Source: Dugong dugon
Lineage: Eukaryota > Chordata > Mammalia > Sirenia > Dugongidae
Reading direction: 5' to 3'
NCBI GenBank assembly: GCA_030035585.1
Contig: CM057475.1
Span: forward strand, 81,145,834 to 81,209,833
Length of the DNA stretch: 64,000 bases
Positions 29,941-38,895 of the stretch are shown here, piece by piece. Both the position numbers and the translations under genes were made by a program. The notes below the pieces were generated by a model. That model made no database searches and was not told where the DNA came from. It saw nothing but the letters and a program-made list of their open reading frames with translations. Every line of letters begins with the position of its first letter. The first letter of the stretch is position 1.

Positions 29941-32590
29941 AGTCACAGTCTTTTTAGCAAGTCCAACATAGTCCATCTTTTTGTTGAGATATTTTGGTGA
30001 AACTTTTTCAGCAAATCAGCGAAGTAAAAACTTACCTGCAGATGACAAAACTTAATATGGCCACGATTAATTGATAAACATAATATTCTTAATAGTGAAA
30101 GACCTGATAGAAATTAATTTCAAGCCCAACATAAAGGCCAAATAAAATCAGTTTAAAAAAACTTTAGATAAAAATGTTTCTAAATATAGCCATTAACCAT
30201 ATTCAAAGAGCTTCAGATATAATGCATAAAAATTTTGAGACAAAATATAACATATACTCAGTATATACTAAGAATATACCAAGATTATCAAAGCCCTAAA
30301 TACTTGAACAGTAATAAAAAAAACTTCATAGAAAAATGATGTGAATCCCCCAATCAAACCATTGGCTTTGATGAGGCTAGATTCGAAAAGATAAAGTTGC
30401 GACCAAGTTAGCAATAAAGAGATAATAATATTATAGGTCACTGAGAAGCAATATTTAACCTATTTAACCAAAGATCTTTAAGTAAAAACCTTAGCTCTCT
30501 TTTCTAAAAGCCATGTAGCTTAGTATTCAGACTCAGGAATCTTATTCTAATGAGAGGCCAAACCTTTGCCTTCAAGGCAGATTACACAAAGAATAATTTA
30601 ACGCTTTAACTCAGAAATCAAGGGAAGTTCTGTTATTTTAACAACGAGAAACCCAATTCTTTGTTTTATATGCTACTTAACATTAAAACTCTTCAAAATC
30701 TCATAAATTAAAGCATTAAACGTTAGTCAGATAAAACTTGACCATATCAAATAAATTTCTTTTTCAGTAAATCTCTTATAGGTTGTCTTTGTTGTATATC
30801 TCTATGGTGCATCCCTTTAAATGGCAAAAATGAACACTCATTCGCAGACTTAAATATATATATATCTATATATCCTCTTGTGGCATAAAAAGACAAAGTA
30901 TATGAACTTAAATTATGACAAACATCTATTAGCTTAATAACATCAATAAGCTACCTAAAATACCTTTGGAATTATTTTAAGCCTGTATACCATAAAACGT
31001 AACTGTTGTTGCAAGAAAAGTCTATTTAAACATTCTAAGATTACATTCAACTTTTACTACTGCTGGTATTTTTCCCAATCTAATTTTAGCCCTTAAAGAT
31101 TTTATCAACTGGCTTTGGAAATCACAAAGTCTCTGTTCAATTGACTAATTCATTGATATGGTTATAACCTTAAGTGTTTGGCTACTGCTGGAAACATTTT
31201 TTCCAGGCCACTTCGGGTGTATCTCATTGTGATTTTTATTTTTTTTACGTCTTAAAGTTCCCCTATAATAGAGAGAACTTGTTTACAATTGTATGATTAG
31301 GATCTACCCAAGTTCTGATAACTATAGCAAGGCAGCAATTTTTCTTATCTTTTGTCCTAAAAGAGCCTCCACCTAGCTGGAAAGCGGTCTTTCAAAAGCG
31401 TCCTTGGAGCTACAGGACCTTGGAGACTGGGAGGTGGGGAGGCCTGATCGTGCCCTGCCCCCACTCTCTTGACTCTGGGAAGACATTTATATATGTTTAA
31501 ATTGATGGAGGCATTTTGAAAGACAAAAGATAGCTAATTTCTTTCTTTTTTACTGTTCTGGAACTGCTACTTTTACTTTAAGACAAAACTATCCTTTTTC
31601 CTTAAATAAAATACATTTCATGTAATACCTAGCTTAAGTTACTTAAAAAGGTTTTGCTTTTAAGATTGACATAGTATAAAACATAAAGATCTTAGCGTAC
31701 TTTTCAACTAGACCAATTTATATCAAAGTTTCTCCAAGTAGCTATTAAAAATCTGAATCACAAGACGCTGTTTTTTCTGGATAAAGAAAGAACTGAGGTT
31801 CCATGACTAGCCTTAAAAAAACAGCAATTCTCAGCCATAGCCACTAATCTAATACAAGACAAACTTAGACACAATGCTGTAGACCAGAAGCAAGCTCTTA
31901 GAACAGAAGGAGACAGAAAGACCACATAAACTCACCAGATAATACCATACAAAACAAGGATATGGGGATTCTAGTTTCTAAAAGTGTATATAGCAATTTT
32001 TGGTAAGATTGACTCAATTCAATGGAAAAAAACAGGTACAGAACTACCACTTCTTGCTTAAATATCATAACACAGGTCAGGAGCTGCCACCTCCCCCTGA
32101 GAATTTGGCAAAACAGGCAAGAGCTGCCACCTCTCCCTGTGAATTTGGCAAAACAGAGCACTATTTTCCAGGTTTTCTCTGAGCCACAAAAAGGCCTGAA
32201 TTGTGCAGCTTATAGGACTCGCAGCTCTTTGAAAACAGAATTACCTCTTCAAACGTCCAAATCCAGGCCTAAACTGCAGTTCACTTAAAGAGTTATTAAA
32301 TGTCACTCTAAACCAAACAATCAAGCAAAAATCTAAGAAAGATTCTCCTTAATCAAACAACCAGTTTTACAAACAAATATGCTGAACAAAACTTAAGAAA
32401 ACATGAGAAAGAGAACAACAAAGAATAAGCAAAGGTTCATCTTCTGAGAGCCCTAGCCCTGTCAATGTCAGGGGAACATGGAGTGGGAACACGTGGGTCC
32501 AGAAGATAGGACCTTTCTTTGCCGGCTTCTGCTCCACAGTCCAGGTCTCTTCGAAGCTGACTGGATTTGTAGCTTCAGATCTTACTCACA
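29941..32590. other. ERV 5' interior, non-coding and AT-rich
   Basis: About 2.65 kb between the PBS-like site and the internal LTR. No gag or pol domain or usable frame on either strand. A CAGGTAAGT splice-donor-like site lies on the minus strand at about 30031-30039. A 40-bp tandem repeat is at 32073-32157. This could be a non-autonomous ERV leader or foreign sequence carried by the element. Confidence 0.5.
32073..32157 (+). repeat. 40-bp tandem repeat, two units
   Basis: GAGCTGCCACCTC at 32081 and 32121, each followed by GAATTTGGCAAAACAG. Confidence 0.9.
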
Positions 32591-32596
32591 GCGCCA
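32591..32596 (-). other. PBS-like start TGGCGC after U5
   Basis: On the minus strand the LTR ends ...TAAAACA at 32602 and TGGCGC begins 5 nt on. TGGCGC opens lysine-type primer sites, but the following bases do not match the consensus, so this is tentative. Confidence 0.45.
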
Positions 32597-32601
32597 TTAA
32601 C

Positions 32602-32799
32602 TGTTTTAGGGGAAAAACATCACAAAGTTTAGTAAAGTAAAAAGAAAGTTTTATTCGGCATATATTCAAAAAGTCAAAAGCAGGAAGCAGACAACCATGC
32701 TGCTAGAGGCATGTCTGCCCGAGTCCAAAGAATATTACAGAATAGGCAAGAATGGGAAAACGGACAAGCACGCTGCCACAGCCATGTCTGCCCGAGTCC
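32602..32799 (-). repeat. R-U5, 5' copy, with no U3 before it
   Basis: R is 32634-32799 (166 bp, AATAAA near 32650) and U5 is short, 32602-32633. It starts precisely at GGACTC, the position that in the 3' LTR lies 29 nt after the TATA box. Immediately outside is L1 ORF2. Confidence 0.88.
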
Positions 32800-32801
32800 C
32801 C

Positions 32802-34206
32802 AGGGCTTTTTTTTGTTGGGAGTTTTTTAATTACCTTTTCAATCTCTTCTTTTGTATGGGTTTATTTAGTTGTTCTACCTCTGTTTGTGTTAATTTAGGT
32901 AGGTAGTGAGTTTCTAGAAATTTGTCCATTTTCTCCAGGTTTTCAAATTTGTCAGAGTACAATTTTTCATAGTCTTCTGTTATGATTCTTTTAATTTCAG
33001 TTGGGTCTGTTGTGATATCACCCATCTCATTTCTCATACGGGTTATCTGCTTCCTCTCCAGTTTTTCTTTTGTCTGTTTGGCCAATGGTTTATCAATTTT
33101 GTTGATCTTTTCAAGAACCAGCTTTTGGACTTGTTAACTCTTTCAATTGTTTTTCTATTCTCTATTTCATTTAATTCTGCTCTAATTCTTATTATTTCCT
33201 TCCTTCGGCACCTGTGGGCTTCTTTTGCTGCTCTCTACTTGTTCCAGTTGTAGGGTTAATGCTTTGATTATGAGCCTTTCTTCTTTGTGGATGTGTGCAT
33301 TTATTGCTATAAACTGACCTCTGAGCACTGCTTTTGCTGTGTCCCATAGGTTCTGGTAGGTATTTTCATTCTTGTTTGATTCTATGAATTTCTTTATTCC
33401 ATCCTTAGTTTCTTCTATAACTAAGTAGTTTTTGAGCAATGTGTTGTTCAGTTTCCTTGTGTTTGATTTTTTTTTTCCTTGCTTTTTGTGTTGTTGATTT
33501 CCACTTTTATCGCTTTATGGTCAGAAAAGATGCTTTGTAATATTTCGATGTTTTGGATTTTGTTAAGGCTTGCTTTATGGCCTAATATGTGGTCTATTCT
33601 GGAGAATGTTCCATGTGCATTAGAAAAGAAAGTATACTTGGCTGCTGTTGAGTGCAGTGTTCGGTATATGTCTATGAGATCAAGTTGGTTGATTGTAGCA
33701 TTTAGCTCTTCCATGTCTTTGATGAGCTTCTTTCTGGATGTTCTGTCTTTCACTGAAAGTGGCGTGTTGAAGTCTCCTACTGCTATTGTGGAGCTGTCTG
33801 TCTCTCTCTTCAGAGCTGTTGGAGTTTGTTTTATGTATTTTGGAGCCCTGTTGTTGGGTGCGTAAATATTTATTTTAGTTATGTCCTCCTGGTGAATTGA
33901 CCCTTTAATCATTATATAGTGCCCTTCCTTATCTTTTGTGGTGGACTTTACTTTAAAGTCTATTTTGTCAGAGATTAATATTGTCACTCCTGCTCTTTTC
34001 TGAGTGTTCTTTGCTTGAAATATTTTTTTCCATCCTTTGAGTTTTAGCCTGTTTGTGTCTTTAAGTCTAAGGTGTGTCTTTTGTAGGCAGCATATAGATG
34101 GATCATGCTTTTTTATCCAATCTGCCACTCTCCGTCTCTTTATTGGTGCATTAAGTCTGTTTACATTTAGCATAATTATTGATAGGTATGAGTTTAGTGC
34201 TGTCAT
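32802..34206 (-). pseudogene. L1 ORF2 N-terminal part (endonuclease domain), broken
   Basis: The ORF2 endonuclease nicks target DNA at A-rich sites. The start ATG is at 34206 (MTALNSYLSIIMLNVNRLNA). The open frame to 33448 (252 codons) covers the whole domain: LNVN at 13-16, GDFNTPLS near 143-150, IDHILGH near 205-211, SDHKAI near 228-233. Residue 43, a catalytic Glu in L1, reads Lys here (CLQKTH), so the domain would be inactive. After a frameshift the linker continues through 33182-33439 and 32831-33085 up to the ERV junction. Confidence 0.95.
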
Positions 34207-34645
34207 CCTGATATCTCTTTTCGTGTGTTGTTCACAGTTTCTTTGTTCTCCTCAATTTTCTGTGCTGTGTCACTTTTCTTTACGTATTTTTTTCATCTTT
34301 GCTGTTGATTTTGTGTTTGCTGGGTCTTTATGTTTTTCTACTTTTTTATTTTGATTTGTAGGATTGTTAGATTCCTTTGTGACCACATTAATATTTACCC
34401 CTATTTTTCTAAGTTTATACCAGTCTTTTATTACTTTATATCGCCTTAACTTTCCCTCCATATAGAAAATCAATGTCTACATTTTTTAAGTCCCTCTTTT
34501 TTTGTTTTAATATTATCCTTTTTTACATATTGATATCGTTTTCCCTATTTTCAATGTTTTAGCTTTGATGTATTTTCTATTTCTGTATCTGAGTCAATAT
34601 CTTGTTGCTCTGTCCTGTGTTCTAGTCTTGCGTTGTTATCTGGTG
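34207..34645 (-). other. L1 inter-ORF spacer, about 440 bp
   Basis: Lies between the ORF1 stop and the ORF2 start. It is far longer than the ~60 bp of human L1. It contains a 67-codon Lys-rich frame (34270-34473, minus) that I do not recognise. Confidence 0.65.
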
Positions 34646-35010
34646 TTATTGATTATCTAACCGTAGGACTCCCTTAAGTATTTCTTGTAATTTTGGTTTG
34701 GTTTTTGCAAATTCCCTGAAATTCTGTTTATCTGGAAATGCCCTAATTTCGCCTTCATATTTGAGAGACAGTTTTGCTGGATATATAATTCTTGGCTGAC
34801 AGTTATTTTCCTTCAAGGCTTTAAATATGTCATCCCATTGCCTTCTAGCCTGCATGGTTTCTGCTGAGTAGTCCGAGCTTATTCTAATTGATTCTCCTTT
34901 GTAGATGACTTTTCTTTTATCCCTAGCTGCTCTTAAAATTCTCTCTTTATCTTTGGTTTTGGTAAGTTTGATTATAATATGTCTTTGATATGCCCAAATA
35001 GGCTGCTCGT
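34646..35010 (-). pseudogene. L1 ORF1 C-terminal domain remnant
   Basis: ORF1p is the RNA-binding trimer that coats L1 RNA. Only its C-terminal domain is here: minus-strand translation gives KDKERILRAARDK, then QARRQWDDIFKALKENN and the ending LKYEGEIRAFPDKQ with LKGVLRLDNQ and a stop at 34646. The coiled coil and RRM that should precede are absent; beyond about 35010 the text is 5' UTR-like. This is an internal deletion, not a 5' truncation, because the 5' UTR is present. Confidence 0.85.
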
Positions 35011-36247
35011 GTGCACTAGTTTGATTTTTGACACCTTTGGATCTCTAACGTCCTGTCACCAGGTAATTAGTTCTGTAACTAAGTATGTGCACACAGGAGT
35101 CTGTTAAATTTTCCTATATGGGTTCAGCTTGGGTGTTCAGGCTGTCGGCCACCAAGTGTGTGATGCAGACTCTCTTCCCCAGTCCTAGAGAGGCATGGGT
35201 GATTGGTGCAGGCACTGGACTCTGGCTGTGGTAGGGGATCATGCGCTGAGCCAGGCAGGGGGCTGACGGCTGCCCCTGAGAGTCTGAAAGGAAAGGATGT
35301 CCCTATTCTCTAGGGTGAGTAGGTAGGTGAGTTTTGCAGCCAGACTATGAGCACCCTACTCTGTTGGCTGTAAAGACTCGAGGGCGCCACTTTTTCTTGA
35401 ACTCCTGTAGCAGGTGACTACGCACTTCAGGTGCTAACCACCAGTCCTCAAGCCCCTGCTGCAGATCGATCAAAGTGCCTACTTAAGGCACAGGGCTGTT
35501 TCGAGGGTCACATATCTGCCAGTTCACAGCTGAAGCAGTTGAAGTTAAACTTCAGATGTTTTCCCTGTTGTACTGTGGCAGTGAGGACTAACTCTGTTGA
35601 GATGGGTCCCCACAAGTCTATACAGGGTTGTAAGGCACTAAGAGTCTGCAGACCCCTGATACCTGTGCCCAGCAAAGGAGCTGTGCCGTCCCTGTGTTCC
35701 TGGCCTAGGGGAGCCAGCAGCTTATTTGTTCCCTCTCCAAGACCAGGAGAATGGGTCAGGGTGCCTTTTGGGATCTACTTCTGGCCCAGTGGACTCCCAG
35801 TGTAGAGCGCAGAGGAAGGAGGTAAAAGGGAGAGAGGTTTTTCCCAAATGGGCTTTTTTTTTTTTATCCCCTTGAAAGGGTGCACGCATGTACTTATCTT
35901 AGCCTCTTGGGAGCTGCTTTTCACTGGTTCGGAGTGTCCAAGCAGAATCTCTGCTGCCGGGTCTCTCTTGATGTGGAAACTGCTTCCCGAGTGGGTGCAC
36001 CTCACAGCTGTTTGCCTGCTTCACCGCGGACGGCGTGGCTGCAGAGCTGCAGTTTCACTGCTGGGGTTCTCGCCCTCCTCACCTCTTCCAAACAGTCTCC
36101 CTCTCCCGTATCACTCAAATGGATTACTTAACCTTGCCTTGTTCAGGTCTCACAGATATTCAATCAAATCACTTATTTTTCCAGGTCTTTGTTGTCAGAA
36201 GGATATAGGAAGCGTCTAACTACTCCGCTATGTTGACCACGCCTCTC
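35011..36247 (-). promoter_or_regulatory. L1 5' UTR / promoter region
   Basis: About 1.2 kb, GC-richer than the rest of the element, ending at the L1 start (36247, minus strand GAGAGAGGCGTGGTCAACAT). By position it is the internal pol II promoter of the family. No intact motif is claimed. Confidence 0.75.
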
Positions 36248-36260
36248 TCTGTTATAAATT
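36248..36260 (+). repeat. Target-site duplication, right copy of the long L1
   Basis: TCTGTTATAAATT, identical to 23227-23239. Confidence 0.9.
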
Positions 36261-36280
36261 AAAGAATTTATAAAGTAATT

Positions 36281-36499
36281 AAAGCAAACAAATAACTGGC
36301 CAGTTACTGTTGAGTCGATACTGACTTGTGGTGATCCCTCCTGTTACAGAGTAGAACTGTGCTCCATAGGGTTTTCTTGGCTGTAACATTTATGGAAGCA
36401 GATTGCCAGGACTTTCTTCCACAGTTCCACTGGGTGGGTTTGAATCACCAACCTTTAAGTTAGAAGTCCAATGCAAATCATTTGTGCCATTCAGGGACC
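36281..36499 (-). repeat. AfroSINE, antisense, with perfect 11-bp duplication
   Basis: ACTGTTGAGTCGATACTGAC, AGTAGAACTGTGCTCCATAG, GTGGGTTTGAATCACCAACC and CATTTGTGCCATTCAGGGAC. The duplication TATAAAGTAAT is at 36269-36279 and 36500-36510. Confidence 0.95.
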
Positions 36500-36539
36500 T
36501 ATAAAGTAATGAATTACATGTGATTAAATTAGTTGGCCT

Positions 36540-36885
36540 TAAATAAAACCGTTTACCCTCCCTCATGTTAGTGGGCCTCAATCGATCACTTGAAGGCCGT
36601 AAGAGCAAAAAAGGAGTTTCCCTAGGGTGTGTTCTGCCTCTAGACGTCAAGCAGACATTTTGCCAGAACACTCTTACTCTTTTCTCTTCCCACTGCCTGA
36701 CCTAACGCGTTTTGGGAAGCGAGCCTGCAGGAGTCTCCAGCCTGCTCCTGACCTACGGATTTTGGACTTGCCAGCCCCCCACAATCATGTGAGTCAACTC
36801 CTTGAAGTAAATCTCTCTCACTCTCACATATGTTTATATATATCTCACTGGTTCTGTTTCTCCAGAGGACCCTGAGACACACAGA
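36540..36885 (+). repeat. LTR-like repeat, sense
   Basis: GGATTTTGGACTTGCCAGCC, CAATCATGTGAGTCAACTCC, AGTAAATCTCTCTCACTCTC and GGTTCTGTTTCTCCAGAGGA follow an old LTR-like family. Its end is the reverse complement of the start of the LTR at 54312, so both belong to one family. Confidence 0.55.
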
Positions 36886-37409
36886 ACTCAAAGAAAGTGT
36901 GCCGTGCACCACTTGGTGATTTGTCCTTTTTCTGAGGGTTGTGGAGGTGCTTTCTGTGTTGTTTATGTTTTGTGAGCAACTCCATGGAGCCTTGGCTGCA
37001 TGTTGGAGGAAATGAGGTCCGGGGATGTTTGTAGCCGCCTGAGATGCCATGAGAAGGTGCGCTAACTGAGGACTTCACAATGCCACGTTTTTACTGTTTC
37101 GTGGGTTGTTGTGGATACATGGAAGCCACATTTGAAGAAAGCACCACGTAGAAACGCGTGCTTTCCCGGCCCATTGTTTCCGGCTGGCACACAGCCACGG
37201 TCAAGTGGTGAAATGGGAACGTCCTGCAGTGTCCGTCAGGGAAGAGCAGGGATGTTGAGTGACCCCACTCAGAAGGACACCTGGACTCGGCTCAGGGTGC
37301 GGCTAGGCTGTGGTGGCTGCCATCCCCTCTGGGCGATGTGCTGTCTGCTGCCCCACCCTCGTGACTGCAGGCACTGGGCTCTGCAGGTTCCCGGAGTTGC
37401 TGGTTGGGC
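36886..37409. other. Single-copy sequence
   Basis: No exon or named repeat recognised. Confidence 0.4.
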
Positions 37410-38250
37410 TTTTTAAATTTTTTTTTAATTAGTCATTTGAACCATTTTTTATTTGATTATGTATTTTTTATTTTTGTGTTTTAAGTGAAAGTTTACAGTG
37501 CAAATTGGTTTCTCATTCAAAAATTCATACTCAAATTGTTTTGTGACATTGGTTGCAATCCTTCTAATGTATCAGCACTCTCCCCCTTTCTCTTTCTATC
37601 CCAGGTTCCCTGTGTCCATTCGTCCGGGTTTCCTGTCCCTTCCTGCCTTCTAGTCTTTGCTTTCGGGCAGGTGCTGCCAATTAGGTCTCCTATGCTTGAC
37701 TGAACTAAAAGGCCATGCTCCTCACATGTGTTATTTTCTACTTTATAGGCCTATCTAATGCTTGGCTAAAAGGTGGACTTCAGGAGTGGCTTCAGTTCTG
37801 AGTTAGTAGGGTGTCTGGGGGCCATAGTTTTGGGAGTCCCTCCAGTCTCTGTCAGACCAGTAAGTCTGGTCTTGTTTTGTGAATTTGAATTTTGTTCTAC
37901 ATTTTCCTCCCACTCTGTCTGGAGCCCTCTATTGTGATCCCTGTCAGAGAGGTTGGTGGTGGTAGCTGGGCACCATCTAGTTCTTCTGGGCTCAGTGTGG
38001 TGAAGGCTATTGTTCATGTGGTCCATTAGTCCTTTGGACGTATATTTTCCTTGCATCTTTGGTTTTCTTCATTCTCCTTTGCTCCAAATGTTATGGGACC
38101 AACAGATGCATTTTAGATGGCTGCTTGTAAGCTTTTAAGACCCCAGATGCTACTCACCAAAGTAGGATGTAGAACATTTTCTTTATGAACTATGTCGTGC
38201 CAATTGACCTAGATGTTCTCTGAGGCCATGGTCCCCACAGCTCTCAGCCC
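37410..38250 (-). mobile_element. L1 3' UTR, older subfamily, antisense
   Basis: TTTTAAGTGAAAGTTTACAG, TTCTCATTCAAAAATTCATA, CCCTCCAGTCTCTGTCAGAC, ATGGCTGCTTGTAAGCTTTT and TCGTGCCAATTGACCTAGAT. The spacing follows the younger copies with more substitutions. A 96-codon sense frame is at 37766-38056. Confidence 0.88.
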
Positions 38251-38895
38251 CAGTACATTTTAACCGTTTTTACACGTACAATTCAGTGACATTAATTACA
38301 TTCACAATGTTGTGCAACCATCACCACTGTTTCCAAACTTTTTTTATCACCCCAGATAGAAATTCAACACCCCTTCAGCAGTAACTCAAATTCTTCCTAA
38401 TAAACTTTTATCTCTATGCCTTTGCTTATTCTAGATATTTCATTTAAGTGGGATCATACAATATTTGTCTTTCTGTGTTTGACTTTTTTCACTCAGTATG
38501 TTTGCAAGATTCGTTTACGTGGTAGCATGTATCTGAACTTCATTTTCATTATGGTTGAATAACACTTCATCGTATGTATATAGCACATTTTGTTTATCTA
38601 TTCATCTGTTGACAGGCAAGTAGATTGTTTCTAGCTTTTGTGAACAATGCTGCAAGGAACACAGGTATACAAGTATCTGTTTGAGTCCCTGCTTTTAATT
38701 CGTTTAGGTATACACCTAGGAGTAGAATGGCTGGGTTACAAGATAATTCTATGTTTAATTTTTTGAGGACTGCCAAACTTTTTCCACAGTGGTTCCACAA
38801 CTTTACAACCCCTCCAGCAATGGATATGGTCCCAATTTCTCCATATCTTCACCAATACTTGTTATTTTCCATTTTTTTTTAATAGTAGCCATCTA

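Larger units (their letters stand above)
26664..32801 (-). mobile_element. ERV RNA copy (R-U5 ... U3-R-poly(A)) inserted in L1
   Basis: On the minus strand the element starts at 32799 with GGACTCGGGC, runs R, U5, a PBS-like TGGCGC, internal DNA, envelope relics, a polypurine tract, U3 and R, and ends in poly(A) with GAAA units (26694 down to 26664). A provirus would have U3-R-U5 at both ends. Here U3 is missing at the 5' end and U5 at the 3' end, so the boundaries are those of a retroviral transcript. Both R copies are 166 bp. No gag, protease or pol frame is visible in the ~5.3-kb interior. An unrelated-looking LTR lies at 29595-29940. The two bases CC at 32800-32801 (GG on the element strand) may be cap-derived. 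Confidence 0.85.
23240..36247 (-). mobile_element. Near full-length L1, minus strand, interrupted by an ERV copy
   Basis: Reading the minus strand from 36247: 5' UTR (start GAGAGAGGCGTGGTCAACAT), C-terminal remnant of ORF1, inter-ORF spacer, ORF2 and a 3' UTR of about 1 kb ending in A-runs. Perfect 13-bp target duplications flank it. Without the 6.1-kb ERV insert it is about 6.9 kb, a usual full length. The internal promoter region is present, but ORF1 lacks its N-terminal two thirds and ORF2 carries frameshifts and stops, so the copy is dead. Confidence 0.93.

Noticed and set aside
26664-32801. Ordinary provirus or recombined solo LTR
   Set aside because: The ends lack U3 on one side and U5 on the other and one side has poly(A); a provirus or solo LTR would have complete LTR ends and a 4-6 bp duplication.
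23240-36247. Active L1
   Set aside because: ORF1 is mostly deleted, ORF2 has frameshifts and Lys at residue 43, and the ERV copy interrupts it.
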